From: Anaerobacillus isosaccharinicus
GTDB lineage: Bacteria > Bacillota > Bacilli > Bacillales > Anaerobacillaceae
DNA length: 64,000 bases
Assembly (NCBI RefSeq): GCF_001866075.3
Contig: NZ_CP063356.1
Location: 4,764,164 to 4,828,163, forward strand
Direction of reading: 5' to 3'
The notes under the pieces are model-generated. The model was not told the origin of the DNA. It did no database searches and saw only the letters and a list, made by a program, of their open reading frames with translations. The translations under genes were made by a program, and so were the position numbers. Below are positions 44,130 to 53,441 of this stretch, piece by piece (position 1 is the stretch's first letter; the number at the start of each line of letters is the position of its first letter).

Positions 44130-45407
44130 TTATACAGCCTCTACGAGACTAGGGATATCCCTCATCATTCGCTGTGCATCGAATGCTTTGTGCTTTGTAC
44201 TAATTCCATGTAAAACTTTTAGTAGTTTTCCGCAAAGGACCACAATTGACTGCTTCTTACGTAACGGATTGATCGAGCGATTCGTGTAATATTCATGTAG
44301 TTTACGAAATGCTTCATTGTGACGGAGCATCGGCATCATGACACGAAATAGGAGTGCTCGTAACTTCCTTCTTCCTCGTTTAGAAATACGTTTTTGGCCT
44401 TTGTGCTGCCCCGATGAATTTTCACGTAATGTAAGTCCCGCTAGTTTGATAAGTTGGCGTGGATCTTCATAGTGTGAAAAGCTACCGATTTCAGCTAGAA
44501 GGTCAACGATTGTCGAGTCTCCAAGACCCGGAACCGTCTTGAGCGATTCGTATTCTACAGAAGTTTGTACGAGTTCTACTAATTGTTGTGTGATGTCATC
44601 GATTTTTTTTTCTAATTGGTGATAACGTTGAACGAGTGTGGTGATTTCATAACGGGCCATCTGACGTCCTTCAGTTATTCCAATTGAATTTGCAGCGACT
44701 TCAATTAGGCGCATAGCTTTCGGTTTCTGAGGAGATTTTATCCCATCAACCTCTCGATAAAGAGTCATTACCTCTTCAAGTTGTCTCTCATGAAGATCAC
44801 TTGGAAATGGTGTACATTCCAGTACTGCTAACGCCATTTTCCCAAACGAGGGAAACACTTGTGTAAACTCAGGAAAATAACGATCTAACCAGCGAATCAT
44901 CATATTTTTGACAGCACCCAACTCCTCTGTCAATTTACTTCTAAAAGTCGAACCTGCACGAAGCTCAGCTTCCATATCTTTTAATATTCTTGGGTAGCTG
45001 AAACGGCCATCTTTGACCAAGCGGGCAATCACTAACGCATCTTTACGATCATGCTTTGTTGGAAGGTTGTCATCCAACTCTTTTGATCGTTTCACATGCA
45101 TCGGATTGGTCATGACAAGAGAAATACCAAGATCCTCTAGAAAGTAGGCTAGATTAAGCCAATAATGCCCTGTAGGCTCAATACCGACGATGACTTCCGA
45201 TTTATCATGTTCTCTTAGTGCCGCTAAAATTTTCTGATAAAATTGTTCAAAGCCATCATGTGATTGAGAAACAGGAAATGATTTTTGGAGCACGCGTCCA
45301 CGATCATCGGTAAAACAAGCGAAATGAGTTCGTTTCGCAATGTCCATTCCAACAACGAGTGTCTTTTCAGTGACTTGATTTATTTTTTCGTTTTGTTTAA
45401 AATTCAT
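44130..45407 (-). CDS. IS110-family transposase (RuvC-like DEDD plus Tnp20 domain)
   Basis: 425 residues. The N-terminal RuvC-like domain holds VVGMDIAKRTHFACF, VGIEPTGHYWLNLAYF and KHDRKDALVIARL, giving the DEDD residues. The C-terminal Tnp20 domain starts SLKTVPGLGDSTIVDLLAEI and includes LAGLTLRENSSGQHKGQKRI, with the conserved serine. The ATG follows AAGGAGGACTCCATA. The frame is complete. It carries out the RNA-guided type of recombination known for this family. Confidence 0.94.
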   Translation of the reverse strand: MNFKQNEKINQVTEKTLVVGMDIAKRTHFACFTDDRGRVLQKSFPVSQSHDGFEQFYQKILAALREHDKSEVIVGIEPTGHYWLNLAYFLEDLGISLVMTNPMHVKRSKELDDNLPTKHDRKDALVIARLVKDGRFSYPRILKDMEAELRAGSTFRSKLTEELGAVKNMMIRWLDRYFPEFTQVFPSFGKMALAVLECTPFPSDLHERQLEEVMTLYREVDGIKSPQKPKAMRLIEVAANSIGITEGRQMARYEITTLVQRYHQLEKKIDDITQQLVELVQTSVEYESLKTVPGLGDSTIVDLLAEIGSFSHYEDPRQLIKLAGLTLRENSSGQHKGQKRISKRGRRKLRALLFRVMMPMLRHNEAFRKLHEYYTNRSINPLRKKQSIVVLCGKLLKVLHGISTKHKAFDAQRMMRDIPSLVEAV

Positions 45408-45528
45408 TATGGAGTCCTCCTTGGTTAACTAAGTTAGGGGTCATCTCGGCAGACGATTTGACACCCCGTATCATACCAAGAAGGCTCTTTTTTGTTCAAG
45501 TCCCCGAAAATACTTCTAACAGGAATGC

Positions 45529-46329
45529 TCCTTTTTCAGTAACAAAGTAAAACGTATTCAGTTTTTTATTCCACTTTAAATCGGTTACACTTTCTGATTC
45601 TACCTTGAGAACTTCATTAAACTCTCCAGTTTCTAAGTCATATGACGCAATGTACGAGTACTCTTCACCATAATTTGTTATAAAATATAGCATTTTTTCA
45701 TCGATATAAACAGGACTTGATACAATATGAACTTCGTCTTTGTTAGGTGTTAGTAACCGTTTTTCACCATCTACAACTACGTACCCTAATTGATATGTAT
45801 TAGCTAGAGAACTAATAGTTACAAAGCTACTTTCATCTGGAGCCATAGCAGCCATAAAGGTGGGTGCCCCTTCTCCTTTTTGAATGATCGTATCTTCATT
45901 CGTTTTTAAATCATAACGATGAATATTTAAAAATTGAGCATTTTCTTTACTCGTCATATAGTAAAGCCTTTGGCCATCTTTCGATAAATCTGAAAAAAAG
46001 TATTTGTCGCTTTGCTCACCCGTTACTAGTGGTTGTGGCTTCCCGCCTTCAGTTGGAAGCGCGTAAATTTGATAGTTTTCATCACCGTCATGATCAAACC
46101 CAGCTAACACATAGCGATTTTCTTGATCAAACTTTATGAAATTACATTGTTGATCAACTTGTGCAAATAAATAAGGAAACTGATTCGGAAAATCGATTGC
46201 CCATAAATTTTGCTTACCATTTAAATTACTGCTGAAAATGAGTTTACTCTCATCTTTACTAACTGCAAAATTTGTAATAACATATGTACGGAAAAACTGG
46301 TCCACATCTGGTTTTGGAAATTGAATCAT
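45529..46329 (-). pseudogene. S9 prolyl-oligopeptidase-like gene, N-terminal fragment
   Basis: 267 codons of genuine protein, mostly the seven-bladed beta-propeller (repeats such as SKDESKLIFSSNLNGKQNLW and FDHDGDENYQIYALP). The frame then enters the IS110-type element, adds ten foreign residues and stops at 45496. The start is the ATG after AAGAGGAGGAATTC. The catalytic domain lies in the 3' fragment on the far side of the element. Confidence 0.88.
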
Positions 46330-46471
46330 AAATGAATTCCTCCTCTTAGTTAAAATTTAAGTTTATAGTCTAGGCTATGAAGCAAGATTAAAAAAGCTGG
46401 GATACGTTTTTTGCTATCCATGCTATTTTACAATAAAAATGTAACATAATTATTCGGTGCACGAAATAAAT

Positions 46472-47341
46472 TTATTGTTCTAACCATTTATTTAATTTAG
46501 AATATTGTTTTCTCGCGTCGTTATATCCTAGTTGATATAACTCTGTCAATTTGTCTTTATCCCGTTCAATCCGGCCCACTTTTAATGGAATAGATGGCCT
46601 TAATACAAAGACATTTTCCTTCTTTTCCTCTTCTTCAATAAATTGAAGTGAAGAGTTATACATTGCATGTCGCATTTTCATAGTCTCGATTAACTTAGGA
46701 TATCGTCTGTAAGGTTTATGTAGCAACCAACTAAAACGTTGTTTTTCTTTCCGGTAACCTTGGGGCCTTGTTAAGATCACTACATGTTTGGTATTTCCAT
46801 CTTTTATTGATTTATTGATTGGAATTGGCTCGCTCACTCCCCCGTCTAATAAATCCTTACCATTATAAGAAACTATAGGAGCCAATAACGGTATGGAACT
46901 AGAAGCTTTTAATACTGTTGACAATCCTTCACGAGAACATTCACTTTTTTCAAAATACGTAGGGGCACCTGTATGACAATCTGTTGTACCGATATAAAAC
47001 TTTTGAGGCACTTCCCAAAACGTCTTATAATCAAATGGGACAAGTTTGTTTGGTATTTCATCAAAGATAAAATCCATTCCAAAAAGCTCTTTTTTCCGTA
47101 TGAAATTCTTATACGATATATAATTTGGATGATTAACAAGATCAATCGTTACCTGGTGGTTTCGCCCCTTTTGCCTCGAAACATAAGAAGCTCCATTACA
47201 AGCACCAGCAGAAACGCCGACGACATAGGGAAAGTATAATTGGTGGTCTTGAAAATATTCTAGAACTCCCCCAGTATAAACCCCTCTCATTCCACCACCC
47301 TCTAAAACTAGTCCAACTTTCTCCACAAAATATTCCCTCAT
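46472..47341 (-). CDS. Patatin-like phospholipase
   Basis: 289 residues. The oxyanion loop is LVLEGGGMRGVYTGG, the nucleophile serine is in GVSAG, and the aspartate of the catalytic dyad is in LDGGVSEPIP. It resembles the RssA/YchK group of bacterial patatins, acting on acyl esters; the physiological substrate is unknown. No signal peptide is seen. The start ATG follows AGAGGTGAA. Confidence 0.9.
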   Translation of the reverse strand: MREYFVEKVGLVLEGGGMRGVYTGGVLEYFQDHQLYFPYVVGVSAGACNGASYVSRQKGRNHQVTIDLVNHPNYISYKNFIRKKELFGMDFIFDEIPNKLVPFDYKTFWEVPQKFYIGTTDCHTGAPTYFEKSECSREGLSTVLKASSSIPLLAPIVSYNGKDLLDGGVSEPIPINKSIKDGNTKHVVILTRPQGYRKEKQRFSWLLHKPYRRYPKLIETMKMRHAMYNSSLQFIEEEEKKENVFVLRPSIPLKVGRIERDKDKLTELYQLGYNDARKQYSKLNKWLEQ

Positions 47342-47505
47342 TTCACCTCTAAATGTGATTTTTGTCCTTTTTTAATTATAAGACTTTGATACAATTATAG
47401 TATAAAACAATGACGTAAAACTACCATTATAGAGAAAAAATACAAGTTACTGGTAGATTTAACTTTGTTTAGCGTACATCATAGATGGAGAGGAGTTTTT
47501 TTAAA

Positions 47506-49569
47506 ATGGGGAACAGACAAGAAGTTAAAATGATATGTAGTTATTGTGGTACAGGTTGTAACCTAATAACTGAAATTGAAGACAACAAGATTGTTAAAGT
47601 AAGAGGGGACAAAGAAGGGGCCGTAAACAAGGGACAAACGTGTATTAAAGGAGCATTTGCTTTTAATTACGTTCACGCCGAGGATCGCTTGACGTCCCCA
47701 CTACTTCGTAAAAACGGGGAACTTCAACCTGTATCATGGAAAGAAGCATTATCTTTCATTGCTGAAAAACTTACAACAATCAAAAAAACGTACGGCCCTG
47801 ACAGTATGTCTATCTTCGCATGCGCTAGAGCAACGAACGAAGTTAATTATGTTACCCAAAAGTTTGCTCGTGCAGTCCTTGGTATGAATAACATTGACGG
47901 TTGTAACCGAACGTGACACGCTCCTAGCGTTGCCGGTCTGGCAACTGTATTTGGTGGCACTGGTGCACCAACTAACCGTTTTGAAGATTTTGATAAAGCT
48001 CAAGTTTTACTTTTAATTGGTTCTAATACGACAGATGCTCATCCAATCGTCGCTAACCGCATTAAAAAAGCTGTTAAAGCCGGCTTACGACTAATTGTTA
48101 TTGATCCACGAAAGATCGATATGGTTAAGTCTGCTGAAAAACATCTTCAATTAAAGGTAGGAAGTGACATCGCCTTATTAAACGCAATGATGCATGTCAT
48201 CATTAAAGAAGAACTATATGATAAAGAATATATCCAAAGAGTATCTGAAGGATTCGAAGAATTAAAAGCTAAAGTTGAATCATATACACCTGAATACGCA
48301 GAATCAATTACTCGTGTACCAGCTGAAGATATTCGTGAAGTGGCAAGAGCTTATGCAACTGCTGAACATGGAATGATTGCCTACACATTAGGAATTACAG
48401 AACATCATTTTGGGGTAAATAACGTTTTTGATATCGCAAATATTGCTCTTCTTACTGGAAATATCGGTAAAGAAGGTACTGGTATTTTACCGCTCCGTGG
48501 CCAAAATAATGTTCAAGGTGCTGGGGATATGGGTTGTTTACCAAACCAATTTGTTGGTGGCTTAAAAGTCATTAATGATGAGCATCGAAAAATCTTTGAA
48601 GATGGTTGGGGTGTTAGCTTACCAGCTCACAACGGTCACACACAAACCGCTATGTTGGAAAAAATGACTGAAGGTAAAATGAAAGCATTATATGTTATTG
48701 GTGAAAATCCTATTATGGCTGACGTCAATATGCATCATACAAAATCTGCTATTGAAAATGTAGATTTACTAATTGTTCAAGATTTATTCTTACATGAAAC
48801 AGCAAAAATTGCCGATGTTGTTTTACCAGCAAGATCTTGGGCTGAAGTAGATGGCACGTATACAAATGCCGACCGCCGTGTTCAACGTACGCGTAAAGGA
48901 ATTGAAGCTCATCCAAATACGAAAGATGATTGGCAAATCCTATGTGAATTATCACAATTAATGGGTTATGATATGAGCTACAATTCTAGTGAAGAAATTT
49001 GGAATGAAGTGAGAACTTATGCTCCAGAAGTATTTGGTGGCATGACATATGAGCGCTTTGACAATGAAGGTGGATTACATTATCCATGCCCAACTGTTGA
49101 CCATCCAGGCACTATGGTTTTACACGAGAGATTCCACCAAGGAATTGAGCTAGAAGAAAAATCAAGATTTGTTCCGGTTGACTTCTCCTTACCTGCAGAA
49201 CCAACGGACGAAGAATACCCACTCACATTGACAACTGGCCGTCGTTTAGAACAATATAATACGAATTCGCAAACTAAATACTACCCTCCAAACATTAAGT
49301 TAAAACAAACAGAAGAAACAGTAGATATGCATGCTGATGACGCTCTAGAACTTAATATTGAAGATGGTGAGTATGTTGAAGTAGCTTCACGTCGTGGGAA
49401 AGTTAAAGTTAAAGCTAAGATTTGTAAAAAAATGCAAAAAGGTGATGTCTTCATGAGTTTCCACTGGGTAGATGTTCCTACAAATGCCTTAACATTAGAT
49501 GAATTTGATCCTATTTCAGGTACTGCAGAATACAAAGCTTGTGCAGTCAAAATTTCAAAGATTTCTTAA
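47506..49569 (+). CDS. fdhF: Selenocysteine-containing formate dehydrogenase (FdhF-type)
   Basis: 687 residues if the in-frame TGA at 47914-47916 is read as selenocysteine 137. The surroundings, CNRT-U-HAPSVAGL, match the Sec site of E. coli FdhF (U140). Homology continues without a break after it, the frame is kept to 49569, and a SECIS hairpin follows at 47929. The N-terminal 4Fe-4S cysteines are C11, C14, C18 and C46; the rest is the molybdopterin domain. No Tat signal: cytoplasmic. The start is the ATG with GAGAGGAG upstream. It oxidises formate to CO2; no partner subunit is linked. selA/B/C must lie elsewhere. Confidence 0.95.
47929..47945 (+). promoter_or_regulatory. SECIS hairpin of fdhF
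   Basis: GTTGCC and GGCAAC pair perfectly over the loop GGTCT, 12 bases after the TGA. E. coli fdhF has the same GGUCU loop at about the same distance; SelB binds it. Confidence 0.9.
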
Positions 49570-49573
49570 AATG

Positions 49574-49612
49574 AAAAAAGACCCCCGAGGCTGTAAAGCC
49601 TGGGGGTCTTTT
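49574..49612 (+). terminator. Terminator of fdhF
   Basis: AAAAGACCCCC pairs with GGGGGTCTTTT. Confidence 0.9.
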
Positions 49613-49640
49613 CACAATCATTTTTTGCTTAACAAAGAAG

Positions 49641-49671
49641 AAAAGTGCAAGACATTTGTCTCGCACTTTTT
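49641..49671 (-). terminator. Terminator of the OFA transporter gene
   Basis: AAAAGTGCAAGAC pairs with GTCTCGCACTTTT, one mismatch. Confidence 0.75.
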
Positions 49672-49674
49672 AGC

Positions 49675-50943
49675 TTAGCTAGCTTGTTGAAGTTGCTTTT
49701 CTTTTATTGCCTTAATTCTTTGAATATCTTTCATCATAAAGAATGATGTAATTAAACCGATGACTAAGAATACTGCAAAAATATAGAAAGTTGCATCATA
49801 ACTATTCGTAGTTTCACGAATATACGCTACAAGTAGTGGCCCCATTACTCCAGCCATTGACCAAGAAGTTAGAATTAAGCCGTGAATAGCTCCTAATTGC
49901 TTCGTACCAAATAAATCGCCAATGAAAGCTGGTAATGAAGCAAATCCTCCACCGTAAATCGTTAATACTAAGAAAATTAAAATTTGGAAAATTAACACAT
50001 TAGTAATGTTTGGTAAAATTAGAAAAGCGACTAATTGAATACTAAAGAAAATAGCATAAATTCTATGTCTACCAATATAATCGGATGCCGTTGACCAACT
50101 AATACGGCCTCCACCATTGAATAGACCCATTAAACCAACCATACTCGCAGCTGCAATAGCAGTCATGCCAACTTTTTCTTGAGCCATTGGTGAGGCCACA
50201 GAGATTAACATAAGTCCTGTTGAAATATTAATAAACATCATAACCCATAATAACCAAAAACGCTTGGTTTTAAATGCTTCCTTAGCATCTAATTGAGCTA
50301 AATCCTGTGTACCTTTAATATCATATTTACCCCCACTAACTGTTCCAGGAGCCATTCCTTTTGGAACCCAGCCTGTTGGTGGCTTAACAATATATGAAGC
50401 ACCTAATCCCATTAAAATAAAGTACGTTGTTCCTAAGACGAAGAATGTATTCGATACACCAATAATGTCAATTAACTGTGCAGCTATTGGTCCTGCAATT
50501 AATGCCCCTGCTCCAAAACCGAATACAGCCATCCCAGTTGCCAAACCACGACGATCTGGGAACCATTTTACTAATGTCGATACAGGTGAGATATAACCTA
50601 ATCCTAGACCCATACCGCCTAAAACACCATATGTTAAGTAAAACATAGGTAATGATTCCAGTAAGACAGCTATACCTGAACCGATTATACCGGATGCAAA
50701 AAACACTGCAGCTAATAAAGCCGATTTTCTCGGACCTTTCTTTTCAACAAACTGACCAAATGCAGCCGCTGACATTCCTAAAAAGAAAATTGCAATTGTA
50801 AAAGCTAATGATACTTCGGCTCGTTCCCAGCCAAGATGTTGTGATAGTGGATTAACAAATACACTGTATGCGTAGGCCGAACCAATCGATAAATGGATTG
50901 CCACTGCTGATAATGCGATTAACCACCGATTTTTCTCTTTCAT
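49675..50943 (-). CDS. OFA-family MFS transporter (oxalate/formate antiporter-like)
   Basis: 422 residues with 12 membrane helices. The N-terminal SIGSAYAYSVFVNPLS and the GGMGLGLGYISPVSTLVKWF region are typical of the oxalate/formate:anion family. The central loop carries VSGGKYDIKGTQDLAQ, then a second MFS half. It is convergent with fdhF, suggesting a role in formate or another small carboxylate. In B. subtilis-type genomes similar proteins sit beside formate dehydrogenase genes. Its substrate is not proven. The ATG follows GAGGGGAATAATTTAAC. Confidence 0.87.
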   Translation of the reverse strand: MKEKNRWLIALSAVAIHLSIGSAYAYSVFVNPLSQHLGWERAEVSLAFTIAIFFLGMSAAAFGQFVEKKGPRKSALLAAVFFASGIIGSGIAVLLESLPMFYLTYGVLGGMGLGLGYISPVSTLVKWFPDRRGLATGMAVFGFGAGALIAGPIAAQLIDIIGVSNTFFVLGTTYFILMGLGASYIVKPPTGWVPKGMAPGTVSGGKYDIKGTQDLAQLDAKEAFKTKRFWLLWVMMFINISTGLMLISVASPMAQEKVGMTAIAAASMVGLMGLFNGGGRISWSTASDYIGRHRIYAIFFSIQLVAFLILPNITNVLIFQILIFLVLTIYGGGFASLPAFIGDLFGTKQLGAIHGLILTSWSMAGVMGPLLVAYIRETTNSYDATFYIFAVFLVIGLITSFFMMKDIQRIKAIKEKQLQQAS

Positions 50944-50980
50944 GTTAAATTATTCCCCTCTGCCATAAAATATGGTAATT

Positions 50981-50997
50981 CATCAGGTCATCTGATG
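50981..50997. promoter_or_regulatory. Palindromic operator candidate
   Basis: CATCAG-GTCAT-CTGATG, a perfect 6+6 inverted repeat 38 bases before the OFA start. FadR-type GntR regulators such as LutR bind TCATC/GATGA-type sites. Confidence 0.5.
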
Positions 50998-51329
50998 TTT
51001 TATAAGTCCTACTGCTACTTTATCGATTTTTTTTGATTTTGAATATGTTTTTTTTCACATTTTCATAAAAAATTTCATTATTTATTAAGTTTTTTTGACA
51101 ATTTGCAAAAGTAGATGCTTTTTTCATTTTTTTAGTTTTTATTTGGTTAATAGGGGGAAAAGCTGGATTATACAAATGAAGGATACAGTTTATTAATTGA
51201 TTCAAAATTTGCAGGTAACGAAAAAATCCCCTAGATTCTAAAATTAGCTAACAAATCTAGTGTGATTACCCTATAATTAAGCTCACTGGTTATATCTTCA
51301 ATTCATATTATCTCTCCCTCAGGTAAGTA

Positions 51330-51333
51330 TATT
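51330..51333. repeat. Target duplication, left copy (second IS)
   Basis: TATT, repeated at 53222-53225. Confidence 0.5.
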
Positions 51334-51488
51334 ATAGACTCTCGGAATAAATGATGAGTTTATCGAAGATTTGTAAAAAATTTACTGGGAATTTCATTAA
51401 CAGGACAGTAAAATGATGTGTTTTCATAGTGTTTTCAAAAAAGTATGCACCAAATAAGCCTACAGTTATTCTATTTTTTAAAAATTGT

Positions 51489-52988
51489 CTAGGCGCTTTT
51501 AGTAAAGATGATTTCTTGGATGTTCAAAGTCTCTTTCTGACTACTGTACCAAGCATCTATGTGTTGACACATCATGATTGAATATAAGCGGACATACCAC
51601 ATTTTTGTAGAGCGATGACGCCCAGATTCTAAGTGATAGTCGACTTTTTCTCTTTTGTTCGAACGTTCAACTGAAGTTCTTCGTTTATAAATCAGTTTCC
51701 ACTTTTCAGAAGACCTCGGTGTTTTAGTGAACAGACGAAGATTATCTTGCTTAAACGTATGAAATGTCCGGCCATACTTCGCTTTAGAACACGGAGTGGA
51801 ACATGTATTTTTTGTTCCGCAAGCTAGTGGACAACGCCACTTTTGGCGGTTTTGAGATTTGTCAAACCCATTGGGTTTCATTTCCATTCCAATTGGACAA
51901 ATAGGAACGCCTAGGGGAGAAATCTGAATATCACTTTGCGTACTGAAGTTTTTCTTTGTTCGAACATTAAGATCAATAAATGGTTCCACATTATGATGGT
52001 CCAGTAATTCGTAAATCGGTTCTGCATCATGTGCGGCATCGAGAAGGATTTTATCAATTGTGCCCAAGGTGTACCGTTGCGAAAATTCAATTGAACCAAC
52101 CACTAGGCTGACTGAATCATGCCGGGAAGCAGGATGCAGCCGTGGATATAGCGGCAAGTCGTATTGGCTATCGCTAGTGGATATCATGTAGAGATGATAT
52201 CCGTTGAAGTACCTCTCCCTTGAACTATCCCAACCTGAGTCGATGTCAGGTTGAGAATATCGACGAGGATGAGTACAATTCGTTAGTCCTTGGGCACTAC
52301 AATCACAAATAGGTTTGCTCCTTGGGTATCTCGCTGTTTCCACGGGTGTCCCATCTCCAACAACACCAAGGGAATGGGGATCCCCAAGCAAACCCAATCT
52401 CGCTGAAACTTCAAGAAATTGAGATTGAAAAAACGCGTATAATTGATCTCCCGGCAATTGTTTTTGTTTTGAGCCATTGCGTAAATGACGATCCACTAAT
52501 TTTCTAATAATACCAGGGTTTCTAGGAGTTGCTTTTTCACCCTTTTTCGGTTTTTTCTTCTTCTTCTTTTTTCGTTTGAGCTTAATAAAAGGTTTTACAT
52601 TAGCCTTCTCAAAACCTGATAGCCGTCTGAAGAAGTCATAAAAAGTACCGACCCCTGGAACATCCCCAGGTTCAAAGCCGCTAAGGATCGTGTAAAGAGG
52701 AACACGATGGAGTTGGTTCACCCATTCTGTAATACTCAGGGTCGGACTTGTCAATAAACACAAAAGATAAGAGCGAAGCATGGAAGCAGGATCACGTGGC
52801 TCAGGACCTTTAACTGAATATGAATCATGAAGCCACGTAGTGGTAAACGAAAGATCCGTGATCCATAACTTCGAGATAATAGTCCAATCTTTTTGTACGA
52901 GAGTCAGTATACCGCCTGAGTAATGAGTATTTAATTGGTCTAAAACGAAGTTTTGATATGAGATATGTGGTATTAGCGCAGGTTTCAT
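51489..52988 (-). CDS. Transposase of the related IS
   Basis: 499 residues. It shares with the other two transposases the frame RDPASMLRSYLL, LSGFEPGDVPGVGTFYDFF, a lysine-rich linker, SLGVVGDGTPVE, YDLPLYPRLHPASRHDSV, CPIGMEM and ERSNKREKVDYHLE. Overall identity to them is perhaps 40-45% by eye. The cysteine-rich insert CDCSAQGLTNCTHP corresponds to the one in the others and may bind zinc. The frame is complete. The ATG is preceded by GGGGG. Confidence 0.9.
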   Translation of the reverse strand: MKPALIPHISYQNFVLDQLNTHYSGGILTLVQKDWTIISKLWITDLSFTTTWLHDSYSVKGPEPRDPASMLRSYLLCLLTSPTLSITEWVNQLHRVPLYTILSGFEPGDVPGVGTFYDFFRRLSGFEKANVKPFIKLKRKKKKKKKPKKGEKATPRNPGIIRKLVDRHLRNGSKQKQLPGDQLYAFFQSQFLEVSARLGLLGDPHSLGVVGDGTPVETARYPRSKPICDCSAQGLTNCTHPRRYSQPDIDSGWDSSRERYFNGYHLYMISTSDSQYDLPLYPRLHPASRHDSVSLVVGSIEFSQRYTLGTIDKILLDAAHDAEPIYELLDHHNVEPFIDLNVRTKKNFSTQSDIQISPLGVPICPIGMEMKPNGFDKSQNRQKWRCPLACGTKNTCSTPCSKAKYGRTFHTFKQDNLRLFTKTPRSSEKWKLIYKRRTSVERSNKREKVDYHLESGRHRSTKMWYVRLYSIMMCQHIDAWYSSQKETLNIQEIIFTKSA

Positions 52989-52994
52989 TTAAAT

Positions 52995-53048
52995 CCCCCA
53001 TTTCACCGTATTGTTAGGAAGTCAATTCCTCCTCGGCGATTATTGGGG
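52995..53048 (-). promoter_or_regulatory. Fold-back hairpin of the related IS
   Basis: CCCCC (52995-52999) pairs with GGGG (53045-53048), TCACC with GGCGA and an inner AGGAA/TTCCT stem, again hiding the transposase GGGGG ribosome site. Confidence 0.6.
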
Positions 53049-53065
53049 TTCCACTAAAAAGTCAA
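53037..53065 (-). promoter_or_regulatory. Transposase promoter of the related IS
   Basis: On the minus strand TTGACT (53060-53065), 17 bases, TAATCG (53037-53042). Confidence 0.65.
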
Positions 53066-53221
53066 GTGTTTTTTTAGTTTTTTTATGATATTTTTCAACA
53101 ATTAATTTCCAATTGAAGAAGAAAACTAAAGTAAAAATCCCACCTAGAAATAGGAGGGATACAAATAAATTGGTTCAAGAAAACCTTGAGCCACAAGGCT
53201 CGGCAAATGCCGAGAGTCTAT

Positions 53222-53225
53222 TATT
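53222..53225. repeat. Target duplication, right copy (second IS)
   Basis: TATT, matching 51330-51333. Confidence 0.5.
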
Positions 53226-53243
53226 GAGTAAGGAGGGATTAAG

Positions 53244-53432
53244 ATGCCAAGTACAAATAAATTAGTAGTTCCTGGTGTTGAACAAGCATTAGATCAAATG
53301 AAATACGAAATTGCCCAAGAGTTTGGTGTAAGATTAAATGCAGATGATACATCCCGTTCTAATGGTTCTGTAGGCGGAGAAATTACTAAGCGTCTTGTTC
53401 AGATGGCTGAACAGCAGCTTAACGGTAAGTAG
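53244..53432 (+). CDS. Alpha/beta-type small acid-soluble spore protein
   Basis: 62 residues. [20 protein letters not shown] and [16 protein letters not shown] are the two conserved helices of the alpha/beta SASP family, with the GPR protease cleavage region around YEIAQEFG. These proteins coat spore DNA and protect it from UV and heat; they are made in the forespore under sigma-G. AAGGAGGG precedes the ATG. The related IS ends 22 bases upstream, so the native promoter is now displaced. Confidence 0.95.
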   Translation: MPSTNKLVVPGVEQALDQMKYEIAQEFGVRLNADDTSRSNGSVGGEITKRLVQMAEQQLNGK

Positions 53433-53441
53433 AGGTATATT

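Larger units (their letters stand above)
43752..45528 (-). mobile_element. IS110-family element inside the S9 peptidase gene
   Basis: About 1777 bases. The ends follow from the broken gene: coding homology stops at GGA (45529-45531) and resumes at 43751 after another GGA, leaving a three-base ambiguity. No terminal inverted repeats or longer duplication are seen, as expected for IS110-type recombination. The 5' non-coding side is 121 bases and the 3' side 378 bases. A long 3' side is the plan of IS1111-like members, whose guide RNA lies after the recombinase gene. Confidence 0.88.
50944..51333. other. Regulatory and AT-rich gap upstream of the OFA gene
   Basis: 390 bases. An inverted repeat lies at 50981-50997. 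Beyond it the DNA is very AT-rich with no convincing coding frame; a 61-codon minus-strand frame at 51020-51205 is all low-complexity sequence without a ribosome site. Confidence 0.5.
51334..53221 (-). mobile_element. Insertion sequence related to copies 1 and 2 (1888 bp)
   Basis: Ends ATAGACTCTCGG (51334) and CCGAGAGTCTAT (53210-53221) are perfect 12-base inverted repeats. TATT flanks both sides. The transposase is a distant homologue of the 1828-bp elements' enzyme, and the same regulatory layout (promoter -10 box in one hairpin arm) is kept. It lies directly in front of the spore-protein gene ssp. Confidence 0.88.

Noticed and set aside
47485..48120. Apparent frameshift or nonsense mutation splitting a formate dehydrogenase into two genes
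   Set aside because: The TGA is at the selenocysteine position, the frame is the same on both sides, and a SECIS hairpin follows; it is recoding, not damage.
51020..51205. 61-codon minus-strand frame
   Set aside because: Poly-Lys/Asn/Phe low-complexity sequence in AT-rich DNA, with no ribosome site.
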